Positions 17,759-27,220 of a stretch of 64,000 nucleotides of DNA are shown piece after piece; the first letter of the stretch is position 1; each line of letters starts with the position of its first letter. The stretch comes from Shewanella maritima (GTDB lineage: Bacteria; Pseudomonadota; Gammaproteobacteria; Enterobacterales; Shewanellaceae): positions 372,001 to 436,000 of the forward strand of contig NZ_CP036200.1 of NCBI RefSeq assembly GCF_004295345.1, given 5' to 3'. The notes below the pieces were generated by a model, which did no database searches, was not told the DNA's origin, and saw only the letters and a list, made by a program, of their open reading frames with translations. The position numbers and the translations under genes are program-made.

Positions 17759-18831
17759 TCAATGAGCTGTTTGAGTTTGAAGATCCATCTTTAATAGAAA
17801 TTCAAAATCAGGCTCTACGCCTTCAGCTACATAACCTGAGGCGATGGGCCAACCAGCAACCCGTTTTTTAGTACTTTCACCTGATAGTTCATCTTGCCTA
17901 CCACCTGAATCATCCATATGCTGTGGAGTAATTACGCCAGACACAATATTGGTTATAGTACCTTGATGGCTCAACTCTACTTTGAGTGTCATTAAATTTG
18001 AGGAAGTGACTAATCGGTTGGCTGACTGACCAACTCTTGCTAATTGTTGCTCAAATTGGCTTGGCAAGATAAGACATACTTCTTCGCCTTTAGCGAGCTT
18101 CCCTCCCCTTCTGGTACAAGCCATTTACACACATAATGGGTTAAACCATTGTTATCTTTAACACGCTTTGTTTGGGCTTGGCGTAAATACACGTCTTTTA
18201 GAGTGACAATTCGACCATCAAACACTGGATATTCATGCCCTTGTTCAAAAAGCTCACTGCCCAGAGTTAGTAAGGGTTCCATTTTGTAGTTATCATAGGG
18301 CTCACTAATCTGCCATTTTTGCGCCATAAACGGTCTTTCATAACGAAAATAATCATAAAAGGTAATCAATATAGCCTCATCAACTGTAAGGTGATGAGAG
18401 TTATGAAAAGTACGCATCAGATATTTATCTTCACCTATAAACATGTAAAGCAAAAATACTTCAATATCATATTTATCAGTACGAGATTGCCAACCCCAAA
18501 CAAACCCTATGACATTATCTAATTGAAAGGACTGCTTGTACTCAGCGATGCCCGTGAGTGAAGGATAGCGATATTGTTGACTAGAGGCCTGAGCGAGAGA
18601 ATTCAAGTCTGGAAGCATCCAGTCCCATTGTCTAGGTGCTTTGGCTACTTTGATATCTTTATAAATAAACTGAGCATCTTGATCGATAACAGTATCGTAA
18701 TCTGCTGAGTGAGTGGATACTTTGTGATTATCTGAGCACCCGGTTAGGATAACGGCAACGGCTAACACACAAGGCACCAGCAACTGCTGAAACCCAAGTT
18801 GAAGCGTGCGACTAATCGTGATGATGTGCAT
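17759..18831 (-). CDS. Uncharacterised lipoprotein, frameshifted at about 18101-18108
   Basis: Two overlapping minus-strand frames form one protein if a single G is restored in GAAGGGGAGGG: the first frame ends KWLVPEGEG and the second continues KLAKGEEVCLILPSQFEQQLARVG. The restored product is about 358 residues. From MHIITISRTLQLG it has a lipoprotein signal ending in the lipobox ILTGC, so it should be anchored in a membrane facing the periplasm. No domain recognised; it is rich in aromatic residues and has an acidic middle region. Start uncertain, no clear ribosome site. The downstream part codes convincingly with no further stops, so the break is recent or an assembly error. Confidence 0.7.
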
Positions 18832-18868
18832 GAAATTCAGAATCAATATCCTTATTTTCCTGAATGAA

Positions 18869-18900
18869 TTGATAGCGTGTTGCATTGACAACGCTATCAA
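18869..18900. repeat. Perfect 10-bp inverted repeat upstream of the lipoprotein gene
   Basis: TTGATAGCGT and ACGCTATCAA flank a 12-base spacer, just upstream of the lipoprotein start. It could be an operator or a leader hairpin; there is no T run. Confidence 0.7.
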
Positions 18901-19006
18901 TCTGTGGTCAATAAATCAACAGCAAGCGCAACATCACGATAGTAACTTGTTTAATTAAGTTAATTCACTCATGCATAAAATCTTAAGTTTGTATAACTAC
19001 TTTCAA

Positions 19007-19498
19007 TCAGTTAGTTGAAGCATGTTTAGACTCGTCACGAAATTGCCAAAGTACATTTACCGTCAACCAGCGTCCATCACGTGTTTTATACAAATGCATG
19101 TAATCAATCCAGTCATCAACCGTCAGTTTTACAGATGCGACTCGATTGTCGATATCTAAAATGCGTATCTCTACTCTAGGGTTAGTAGGGAACTTGTCAC
19201 CACTTTTGTTATAGGTATTTGCAACTTTGATCATGGTGTCAAAGTCAGTTTCTAATACGAACTCTTCATGATCTTTCCCTAGCCAGTATGTACGTTTTGC
19301 AAGCGTTTCATCTAGACTGCGGGCCATCATGTCTCCATCACCCTGATGCTGAGATTCTATATAGTCCAGAACGGCTCTTTCAATCAACTGACGGTCAGGT
19401 ATTGTATTTGGTTTGTCATTAGCAAAGACATTTGTAAAAAGTAATGTCGTCACTAAGCAGCCGACATAAAAAACAGCTATTCTGCAGTGCTTCATCAT
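19007..19498 (-). CDS. Exported NTF2-like (lumazine-binding-type) protein
   Basis: This 163-residue protein has a signal peptide (KHCRIAVFYVGCLVTTLLF...FA-ND) and a single cone-shaped NTF2-like domain with DRQLIERAVLDYIESQHQGD, a middle FDTMIKVA helix and the closing strands RVASVKLTVDDWIDYMHLYK..DGRWLTVNVLWQFR, the pattern of the putative lumazine-binding family. Such proteins are usually of unknown role. Either of two adjacent ATGs may be used, after GGGGGG. Neighbours give no clue. Confidence 0.82.
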   Translation of the reverse strand: MMKHCRIAVFYVGCLVTTLLFTNVFANDKPNTIPDRQLIERAVLDYIESQHQGDGDMMARSLDETLAKRTYWLGKDHEEFVLETDFDTMIKVANTYNKSGDKFPTNPRVEIRILDIDNRVASVKLTVDDWIDYMHLYKTRDGRWLTVNVLWQFRDESKHASTN

Positions 19499-19686
19499 CT
19501 AACCCCCCATCCCTTAGCATCACTTACAGGTGAGCACCCAGTATCCATGTAACCTCATTGAGGCCTATCAAACCATAAGCTAATAGTACAAATTGCGCAT
19601 GGCAAGCATACGAATAAAGCTCATACTCAAGGTTGATAACCCCAAGTTTGCAACGGTGCCCTTTTATTCAAAGTCATTCCTGTACG

Positions 19687-21897
19687 CTACTTGTTAACCT
19701 CAAAATCAAATTCAGCTTGCCCCATTACCGTATTGCGCCCTTCTGCTTTAGCATGGTACAAACTGCGGTCTGCACGCTGCATAAGGGTTTCGGTATCATC
19801 ACCGTATTGATAAGTACTGACACCTATGCTGACAGACTGGTAACCCACTTTAGTAAAGCGGTTGCGCTCAATAATTTGTCTTAATCGCTCAGCCTTATGC
19901 ATGGCTTGCTGCAGCAAGGTATTTGGTAGGATAAGAATAAACTCCTCCCCGCCCCAGCGGCCAAAGAAGTCAGTCTCTCGTTTGTTAGTACTGACAAGGT
20001 GTGCAAACTCAACTAGAAATTTATCACCAGCATGATGGCCATAGTTATCATTCACAGCTTTAAAGTAATCGATATCAAGTAACATTATTGAGAAAACACT
20101 GTCACTACGCTGACTGCGGCTCAATTCTTCTTTTAATGCCTCATCAATTTTTCTACGGTTATAAATTCCTGTGAGCTTATCTATAGTAGAGACCTGTTCA
20201 AGCTTTTTATAAGCAATTTGTAACTTGTGATCCTTTTCCTTTAGCTCAGCTACTAGCGCCCTATATTTTTGTTTCTCCGAATGTATTCTGCGGTTCCACA
20301 GTAAAATAAGTAAGGTCACAATGCTAAAGATGACAATCACTTGGTAGGCGACTCTATAATCAATTACTTGCTGGTAGCTCACTGACATATACTTATTTAA
20401 AATAGCTTGATGTTGCTGCGAACTTAAACTATCGACCAACTTATCAAGGATACTGAGTAGTACAGTATCACCGTGAGGAACCGCCATAGATAATTCAAAC
20501 TTCTCATCAAATCGCCCAGAGACTTTTACTTTCCCGATCCCATGCAGCTGCAGATGCAAACTAATATTTGAATGAGAGTCTGCAAACCCAAACAACTCAC
20601 CTTGCTCAACCATGTATAAGCCTTGATGAATATCATCAACCGCAACAATATCAATCTCAGGATACTGACGGCTAATCAGCTCTATAAACGCATAACCTTT
20701 AATAAAGCCGATTGATTTACCATCGAGAATGCCGATGTCAGCAATGAAATCAGTATCATGAGAAGTTGCAATCACAAGTGGGACGTTGATATAAGGCTCA
20801 GTGAAATCAAGAAAGGTCTCGCGCTGAGGTGTCGCCATTGCCAAGGTAATCCAGTCACACTCGCCATTTTTCATCCTGTCCATGGTTTCAACCCAAGATT
20901 TGGTGGGTAGATATTCAAAGGAGATTTGTAGCTTTTGTTGAAACAACGCCAAAATATCAGCGGTCATCCCTATGTGCTTGCCATTGTCGTTGGCTTCATA
21001 GGGGAACCAATTTGGGTCAATACAGTACTTAAAGCGCTTTTTTGAATATAGGTAAGTTTTCTCAGCATGAGTAAACTCAATGTTATGCTCGTCAAATGAA
21101 CGAAACCAGTGCCGTTTGAGATCATTAGTTTTACATGGGCCTATTGCAGCGATGGCTTTACTGAATATATCAGCCAGGATCTGATGGTTTGGCTTGAAAG
21201 CAAAATGCAACTGCTGGTGATTTTTTAACACAAACGCAGTACTGATAAAGTCACGTATCTCCATTTCATCACTGAGGTAATATAGCGACTCGTCGATAAC
21301 CGCGGCATCAATATCATTCTCCACTAGCGCATGTAGCATCTTGTAAGCGTCTGGAAAGTAAACGATGTCGACATCACCTAGCTCAGCCGTTAACAACTCA
21401 GCGTCCTGATGTAATTGCTGAACGCCAACTCTTTTGTATTGAATGTCATCAATAGTAAAAATCCCATGATGGTTCATGCGATTAACCACTACCACAGATG
21501 GTAATGATAGGTAGGGTTCACTGTAGCGATAACTAGATTGATTGATATGACTTTGAGCTATGTTTGAGAGACCATGAAGTTCACCGTTAGCAACTTTATT
21601 TTGTACATGCCCCCAGCTGCCCACTTCAAACTCAATGGTAAACCCTGTTTGCTGTTCAATAAGATCGGCATAATCTCTATCAAAGCCCTGAGCATTATTT
21701 TGTGCGTTAAAAAATAAGTAAGGTGCTGTGGCTTGACCCGTACCTAGCTTAATTACTGGATTATGTAGGATAAACTCTTTTTCAGGCTCACTAAGCACAG
21801 TGTTTGAAGGCTCTGCGGCTGATAAGGGGTTCAGACACCATAGAGCTAAAATACAACAGATAGTTGATATTAAGCGCAGCACTCCTTGCTTTTGCAC
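19687..21897 (-). CDS. Membrane diguanylate cyclase with two periplasmic SBP_bac_3 sensor domains
   Basis: The 736-residue protein should make c-di-GMP in response to a periplasmic ligand. After a signal peptide there are two type 3 solute-binding domains in tandem (about residues 40-265 and 285-515; the second begins RFKYCIDPNWFPYE), a membrane helix near 525-545 (YQVIVIFSIVTLLILLW), a short coiled coil and a GGDEF domain. The active-site signature is GGEEF at about 649, preceded by the inhibitory RxxD site (RETD five residues earlier), so it should be active and product-inhibited. A GTG start at 21897 follows AAGGAGGGGGAA. Divergent from galE. The ligand, probably an amino acid, is inferred from domain type only. 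Confidence 0.93.
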   Translation of the reverse strand: MQKQGVLRLISTICCILALWCLNPLSAAEPSNTVLSEPEKEFILHNPVIKLGTGQATAPYLFFNAQNNAQGFDRDYADLIEQQTGFTIEFEVGSWGHVQNKVANGELHGLSNIAQSHINQSSYRYSEPYLSLPSVVVVNRMNHHGIFTIDDIQYKRVGVQQLHQDAELLTAELGDVDIVYFPDAYKMLHALVENDIDAAVIDESLYYLSDEMEIRDFISTAFVLKNHQQLHFAFKPNHQILADIFSKAIAAIGPCKTNDLKRHWFRSFDEHNIEFTHAEKTYLYSKKRFKYCIDPNWFPYEANDNGKHIGMTADILALFQQKLQISFEYLPTKSWVETMDRMKNGECDWITLAMATPQRETFLDFTEPYINVPLVIATSHDTDFIADIGILDGKSIGFIKGYAFIELISRQYPEIDIVAVDDIHQGLYMVEQGELFGFADSHSNISLHLQLHGIGKVKVSGRFDEKFELSMAVPHGDTVLLSILDKLVDSLSSQQHQAILNKYMSVSYQQVIDYRVAYQVIVIFSIVTLLILLWNRRIHSEKQKYRALVAELKEKDHKLQIAYKKLEQVSTIDKLTGIYNRRKIDEALKEELSRSQRSDSVFSIMLLDIDYFKAVNDNYGHHAGDKFLVEFAHLVSTNKRETDFFGRWGGEEFILILPNTLLQQAMHKAERLRQIIERNRFTKVGYQSVSIGVSTYQYGDDTETLMQRADRSLYHAKAEGRNTVMGQAEFDFEVNK

Positions 21898-22189
21898 TTC
21901 CCCCTCCTTGAATTCAGCCTCGCATAGAAAACCGAACCAGCGCAGAATTTTTGTTTTGTCGCGCTGTTTATGCAGCGCTGTATTATTGCTTTTTTGCTAT
22001 GGCTTAAGCAGTGCTTCACTTATTAGGGTGAAGCTCACTATTTTTAAAATTGCCCCACGTGGTGAGCAATATTTAACCAAAGATAGGTTTAAACCCCCAA
22101 GGGGTCAAGTTTAGTGTTTGACTTAATTGTTATTTCCTGCGAGCAACATATACTTAGCAGAGTTTTGTGTTAAGAAATAAAGGGTTCCC

Positions 22190-23218
22190 ATGAAAGTGCT
22201 AGTGACTGGCGGTGCAGGTTATATTGGTTCACACACTGCTCTTTGCTTACTGAATAAAGGCTATGAGGTCGTTGTTTACGATAACTTGTGTAACTCTAGT
22301 CTTGAATCTATCAAGCGCGTAGAAAAATTAACATCCCGCAGCATAGATTTTGTCGAAGGTGATGTTTGTGACAAAGCAGCTTTAGAACAAGTATTTACTC
22401 AACATGATATAAGCGGTGTTATTCACTTTGCAGCCCTAAAAGCAGTCGGCGAGTCAAGCGAGATACCACTGGATTACTATCAAAACAATGTATTTGGCTC
22501 ACTATGCCTGCTAGATGTTATGACTAAACATCAGGTTAATCAGTTTATTTTTAGCTCTTCAGCTACCGTCTATGGTGAAGAGAATAAACCACCATATGTG
22601 GAAACATTGAAAATAGGCAATCCAAGCAACCCATACGGGGCGACCAAAGTAATGATAGAGCGAGTAGTCAATGATCTCGCTATCGCCAATGCTGACTTTA
22701 AAGGCGTGATGTTGCGTTATTTTAATCCGGTCGGTGCCCATGAGAGTGGTGAAATTGGTGAAGACCCAAAAGGTATCCCAAACAATTTGTTGCCTTATGT
22801 TGCCCAAGTCGCAGTGGGAAAAAGAGAACAATTGACGGTTTTTGGTGATGACTACTCGACGCCTGATGGCACCTGTTTACGCGACTATCTTCACGTGATG
22901 GATCTCGCTGAGGGCCATGTAGCCGCGCTTGATTGGCTAAACAATAATCCAGGCTTTACCGGCGTCGAGGCCTTTAATTTAGGTACAGGTACCGGAACAT
23001 CCGTTTTTGAAATTGTAAGTGCATTTGAAAAGGCAAGCGGCGTAAGCATTCCATACACAATTGCACCAAGACGCGCCGGAGACTTACCAGAGTTTTGGGC
23101 TGATGCGAGTAAAGCTAATCAAGTACTTGGATGGCGTACTAAGCGTGATATTTCAGACATGATGATAGATACTTGGCGCTGGCAATCTGCTAACCCTAAC
23201 GGCTTTAGCAAAGCATGA
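22190..23218 (+). CDS. galE: UDP-glucose 4-epimerase
   Basis: GalE interconverts UDP-glucose and UDP-galactose for galactose use and surface polysaccharide. The 342-residue product has the NAD-binding GGAGYIGSH at the N-terminus and the catalytic triad S124 (SSSATVYG), Y149 and K153 (YGATK), at the same numbers as in E. coli. The substrate-binding segments RYFNPVGAH and GDDYSTPDGTCLRDYLHV are complete. AAGGG precedes the ATG. The gene stands alone, without other galactose genes. Confidence 0.96.
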   Translation: MKVLVTGGAGYIGSHTALCLLNKGYEVVVYDNLCNSSLESIKRVEKLTSRSIDFVEGDVCDKAALEQVFTQHDISGVIHFAALKAVGESSEIPLDYYQNNVFGSLCLLDVMTKHQVNQFIFSSSATVYGEENKPPYVETLKIGNPSNPYGATKVMIERVVNDLAIANADFKGVMLRYFNPVGAHESGEIGEDPKGIPNNLLPYVAQVAVGKREQLTVFGDDYSTPDGTCLRDYLHVMDLAEGHVAALDWLNNNPGFTGVEAFNLGTGTGTSVFEIVSAFEKASGVSIPYTIAPRRAGDLPEFWADASKANQVLGWRTKRDISDMMIDTWRWQSANPNGFSKA

Positions 23219-23362
23219 ATAGCACACTAATTTATCGATACATATGACTACTTAGGCTAACTGTATGGTACTCAATCTTTCAGTTGGCCTTTATAGGGCT
23301 CCATTCTCAAGCAGCACAATAAGCAAAAACAATGTCCAACAAGGGTTCAATGTACCTAAAGC

Positions 23363-23935
23363 TCACTGCGATAAAACCTTTGATACTTGAACTTTAAGTT
23401 GCGGCAACACCTGCAACCCAAACCATGGATGTTTTGATAACCATATATTATTTCTTGGGCTTGGGTGTGGCAGGACAAACCGGCGCAGCTCAGAATCAAA
23501 CCCCATAGACACGACCTCTGTTAGAGATTGTCGATTATTGCCTAGATGATATTGTTTAGCATACCGACCGATAATAATGGTTAGCTGTACCTGAGTTAGG
23601 CTTTGCATTAACTGCTCTCGCCACTTGAGGGAACACTCTTTAAGTGGCGCCAGATCGCCGGACTTTCCTGAACCAGGATAGCAAAATGACATAGGTAAAA
23701 TCGCAAAATTATTACTGTCATAAAATTCGGATTCTGATACACCGAGCCAATCCCTTAACCTTTGGCCACTAGCATCATTAAAAGCAATCCCGGTTTCATG
23801 AGCTATTCGCCCTGGGGCTTGACCTGCAATCAATACCTTAGAATTTTCACTGGCTTGTATTATTGGTTTGCACTCATGTTTAAGCTTGATGGCGCAGGCG
23901 TTGCATTGGCGAATTTGCTGAAGTAAAGGTTCCAT
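23363..23935 (-). CDS. Uracil-DNA glycosylase family protein
   Basis: The 190-residue protein has the uracil-glycosylase fold of the compact family found widely in proteobacteria: N-terminal C-X2-C (CNACAIKLKHEC), the GQAPGRIAHETGIAFNDASGQRLRDWLG loop, and the C-terminal LPHPSPRNNIWL histidine loop. The N-terminal cysteines resemble type 4 and 5 enzymes, but only some Fe-S ligands are evident, so Fe-S binding is unsure. It probably acts in DNA repair or nucleotide cleaning. ATG at 23935. It is convergent with galE with no clear terminator between. Confidence 0.86.
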   Translation of the reverse strand: MEPLLQQIRQCNACAIKLKHECKPIIQASENSKVLIAGQAPGRIAHETGIAFNDASGQRLRDWLGVSESEFYDSNNFAILPMSFCYPGSGKSGDLAPLKECSLKWREQLMQSLTQVQLTIIIGRYAKQYHLGNNRQSLTEVVSMGFDSELRRFVLPHPSPRNNIWLSKHPWFGLQVLPQLKVQVSKVLSQ

Positions 23936-24363
23936 CTGTTATTTCTTAAGTGAGTTCTAACTCATAATTAAGCCTTGCTTAATCGGGTGATTATATTCTA
24001 TTAAACGACAGGTTGCGCGTTCAGTTAAATATGCAAGTGATAACTAAAATTACTCAGCAGCAAACCTCACCGCCAGCAACTTACACTGCCTTACTACCCT
24101 TTTCTTCAATTCCCAAAGCCCGACTTTGAACGCCAAGTTACGGTTACGCAAATGTAACAATACATCCTCTCTTGTTAGCTAAGTAACAATTAGCCGCACG
24201 CCGTGTTATACAATTAATTCAGCAATACCTAATAGTTCTGATCTAGCTCGCATTTTGTATGACTTATAAATCTGACCACCACAAACAATGATTTGGATCA
24301 CTTTCCTAAAATCAGAACTCTATATTCTCCAACCGTAATTTCTACCTAATTAAGGTTTGCCTT
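23936..24363 (+). other. 428-bp region upstream of sdaC
   Basis: AT-rich promoter region shared by two divergent genes. I see no gene. ATGATTTGGATCAC at 24289-24302 is a weak match to an FNR/EtrA box (two mismatches), 62 bases before sdaC. Confidence 0.5.
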
Positions 24364-25647
24364 ATGCAAAACGACACCATGACTTCAGCTCCAGTTGAGG
24401 AGCAATCTGGTTCTAGCCAACTCGCTTGGACCCGCAAAGATACTACCTGGATGTTAAGCCTATTTGGAACCGCGGTTGGCGCCGGTATCTTATTCTTACC
24501 AATCAACGCTGGCATGGGTGGTTTTTGGCCACTGGTATTAATGGCATTAATTATTGGGCCGATGACATACCTTGCTCATCGTGGCTTATCTCGTTTTGTG
24601 TGCTCATCAAATATCCAAGGCAGTGACATTACTCAGGTCGTTGAAGAGCACTTTGGTGTGGGAGCTGGTAAAGCCATCACAGTACTGTACTTCTTCGCAA
24701 TCTACCCGATTGTATTAATTTACGGCGTAGGTATTACTAATACTGTCGACAGTTTCATTGTCAATCAACTAGGTTTTGACTCACCTCCGCGTGCGATTCT
24801 ATCTGGCGTGTTGATCATCGCAATGATGTCAGTCATGGTTGCTGGTGAGAAATTCATGCTTAAAGTAACACAACTACTGGTTTATCCGCTTGTAGCTATT
24901 TTAGCCTTTATGTCGCTATACCTTGTACCCGATTGGAAAATGGATGCACTGCAAGTGGTTCCGGCTACAACTGATTTCTTAGGTACCGTTTGGTTAACGA
25001 TTCCAGTATTGGTTTTTGCTTTTAACCACTCTCCAGCTATTTCGCAATTCTCGGTTTCGTTGAAGCGTGATCATGGCAAAGATGCAGCAAAGAAAGCTGA
25101 TGTTATTCTGCGTAACACCGCTATGATGCTAGTAGGCTTTGTTATGCTATTCGTATTCTCTTGCGTACTATCACTTAGCCCTGCTCAATTGGCTGATGCA
25201 AAAGCGCAAAACCTGCCAATTTTATCCTACCTGGCCAACGTACATGACAGCGGTTTTGTGAGCTATTTCGGTCCTATCATTGCCTTCATTGCGATTATCT
25301 CATCATTCTTTGGTCACTACTTAGGTGCTACTGAGGGTCTAAAGGGCATGATTGCTAAGCAGCTTCGCAGTAGCAACAAAACCATATCAGATGCAAGCAT
25401 CAATAAGTTTATTCTGGGTTTTATGTTCTTCACAATCTGGGGCGTCGCCGTTATTAACCCTAGCATTCTAGGCATGATAGAAGCATTGGGTGGCCCTATT
25501 ATCGCGTCAATCTTATACCTCATGCCAATGTATGCGGTTTACAAAGTACCTGCACTAAAAGCCTATCGTGGTCGCGTCAGCAATATCTTCGTGATTCTTG
25601 CAGGTGTACTGGCAATGACCGCCATCATTTATGACTTAATAGGTTAA
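24364..25647 (+). CDS. sdaC: Serine transporter, HAAAP family
   Basis: A 427-residue inner-membrane permease of the hydroxy/aromatic amino acid family (SdaC, TdcC, TnaB). The start of helix 1 has [26 protein letters not shown], and about eleven hydrophobic segments follow, with the family's [11 protein letters not shown] in the middle and [12 protein letters not shown] further on. SdaC takes up L-serine with protons. The serine deaminase gene follows 84 bases downstream, which supports serine over threonine or aromatic substrates. Confidence 0.94.
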   Translation: MQNDTMTSAPVEEQSGSSQLAWTRKDTTWMLSLFGTAVGAGILFLPINAGMGGFWPLVLMALIIGPMTYLAHRGLSRFVCSSNIQGSDITQVVEEHFGVGAGKAITVLYFFAIYPIVLIYGVGITNTVDSFIVNQLGFDSPPRAILSGVLIIAMMSVMVAGEKFMLKVTQLLVYPLVAILAFMSLYLVPDWKMDALQVVPATTDFLGTVWLTIPVLVFAFNHSPAISQFSVSLKRDHGKDAAKKADVILRNTAMMLVGFVMLFVFSCVLSLSPAQLADAKAQNLPILSYLANVHDSGFVSYFGPIIAFIAIISSFFGHYLGATEGLKGMIAKQLRSSNKTISDASINKFILGFMFFTIWGVAVINPSILGMIEALGGPIIASILYLMPMYAVYKVPALKAYRGRVSNIFVILAGVLAMTAIIYDLIG

Positions 25648-25670
25648 CGATTAGCTCTTTGGTTGTTTTT

Positions 25671-25721
25671 AAGAGGAGCCTTAACGCTCCTCTTCATATT
25701 TTGCGGCATTAAGCCGCTTTT
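25671..25721 (+). terminator. Two hairpins in the sdaC-sdaA gap
   Basis: AAGAGGAGC pairs perfectly with GCTCCTCTT (25671-25694), and GCGGC with GCCGC followed by TTTT (25703-25721). Both fit in the 84-base gap between co-directional genes. The second is shaped like an intrinsic terminator and ends 10 bases before the sdaA start, so it may lower sdaA expression relative to sdaC. Confidence 0.6.
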
Positions 25722-25731
25722 AGGTAAGCAT

Positions 25732-27099
25732 ATGTTTAGCGCATTCGACATTTTTAAGATTGGCATTGGCCCTTCTAGCTCTCATACAGTTGGCCCAATG
25801 AAGGCTGCAAACGAGTTTGTAAACGATCTACGTGAGCTCGAAAAGCTGAAACAAGTGACCAAGTTTACCGTTGATGTATACGGCTCGCTGTCATTAACTG
25901 GTAAAGGTCACCATACTGATATTGCCATCATCATGGGTTTAGCAGGTAACGAACCTCAAACTGTAGACATCGATAGTATTGCGCCATTCATCACCAACGT
26001 TGAAGCCAGTGAAAGCATCACTGTTGGCAACGCAGAGCATGTGGTTCAGTTCCCAGCCGGCGCGTTAATTTTCCATACTGACGCTTTACCTCTGCACGAA
26101 AATGGCATGAAGTTACATGCTTGGAATGGAGATAAGTGTGTACTGAGTAAAACATATTACTCTATCGGCGGCGGCTTTATTGTTGAAGAAAGTGAATTCG
26201 ATAAAACTCAGGCAAGCGACGTGAGCGTTCCTTACCACTATGACAATGCAGAAGAACTTGTACAACACTGTCATGCATCAGGCCTCGGAATTAGCGGCGT
26301 TATGATGCAAAATGAATTGTGCTTTAACACCCAAGAACAAATCCTAGGTGGTTTTAGTCAAGTCTGGAAAACGATGCAAAACGCAATTGAGCGTGGTTGT
26401 AAAACCGAAGGCGTACTGGCAGGTCCACTAAAAGTATCACGCCGAGCACCAGCGCTTTATCGTGAACTACTACGAGGCGAGCGTTTAAGTAACGACCCGA
26501 TGGAAATCATTGATTGGGTAAACGTATTTGCATTAGCTGTAAGTGAAGAAAATGCTGCAGGTGGGCGTGTTGTTACCTCACCTACCAATGGCGCAGCCGG
26601 TATCATCCCAGCGGTGCTCGCCTACTATGACAAGTTTATTCAGCAAGTTGGACAAGAAGAATGTACCCGTTACTTCTTAGCTGCTGCTGCAGTAGGTTCT
26701 CTGTACAAGCGCAATGCTTCTATTTCTGGTGCAGAAGTTGGCTGCCAGGGCGAAGTTGGCGTTGCTTGCTCTATGGCAGCGGCTGGACTTGCTGAGCTGA
26801 TGGGCGGCTCACCGGCACAAGTGTGTATGGCGGCAGAAATTGGTATGGAGCATAACCTAGGTCTAACCTGCGACCCGGTTGCAGGTCAAGTGCAAGTACC
26901 TTGTATCGAGCGTAACGCTATCGCGTCGGTTAAAGCGATTAACTCATCAAGCATGGCACTTCGCCGTAACTCATCGCCACGAGTCAGCTTGGATAAGGTG
27001 ATTGCTACCATGTATGAAACCGGTAAAGACATGCATGTGAAATACCGAGAGACAAGTCAAGGCGGCTTAGCTATCAAGGTAACCAATCTTTGTGCTTAG
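25732..27099 (+). CDS. sdaA: L-serine ammonia-lyase (iron-sulfur dependent)
   Basis: SdaA converts L-serine to pyruvate and ammonia using a 4Fe-4S cluster in place of PLP. The 455-residue single-chain type has the small domain first ([26 protein letters not shown]) and the large catalytic domain with the cluster cysteines in [16 protein letters not shown] and [23 protein letters not shown] use the ATG at 25732, where homology begins, with TAGGTAAG upstream; an open frame continues back to 25663. It forms a serine-use unit with sdaC. The oxygen-sensitive cluster fits low-oxygen or catabolic conditions. Confidence 0.96.
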   Translation: MFSAFDIFKIGIGPSSSHTVGPMKAANEFVNDLRELEKLKQVTKFTVDVYGSLSLTGKGHHTDIAIIMGLAGNEPQTVDIDSIAPFITNVEASESITVGNAEHVVQFPAGALIFHTDALPLHENGMKLHAWNGDKCVLSKTYYSIGGGFIVEESEFDKTQASDVSVPYHYDNAEELVQHCHASGLGISGVMMQNELCFNTQEQILGGFSQVWKTMQNAIERGCKTEGVLAGPLKVSRRAPALYRELLRGERLSNDPMEIIDWVNVFALAVSEENAAGGRVVTSPTNGAAGIIPAVLAYYDKFIQQVGQEECTRYFLAAAAVGSLYKRNASISGAEVGCQGEVGVACSMAAAGLAELMGGSPAQVCMAAEIGMEHNLGLTCDPVAGQVQVPCIERNAIASVKAINSSSMALRRNSSPRVSLDKVIATMYETGKDMHVKYRETSQGGLAIKVTNLCA

Positions 27100-27172
27100 C
27101 ACTTAATGCTTGGTTCTCAATGCCTGAAAACCAAGGTGTCAGTACATGCTCAATGTTTAGCACCCCATAATG

Positions 27173-27201
27173 AAAAAGCCAGTCATCAAGACTGGCTTTT
27201 T
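27173..27201. terminator. Terminator between sdaA and the Ig-like lipoprotein gene
   Basis: AAAAAGCCAGTC and GACTGGCTTTTT form a 12-bp stem with loop ATCAA, with T runs on both strands, between convergent genes. Confidence 0.92.
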
Positions 27202-27220
27202 GTTTACTCTTCAAAATAAA

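Noticed and set aside
17629..17760. Possible second copy of the MITE (AACAGACCCTAA at about 17745 resembles one terminal repeat)
   Set aside because: Only about 12 bases match at one end, the other end does not, and no internal hairpin is seen; may be chance.
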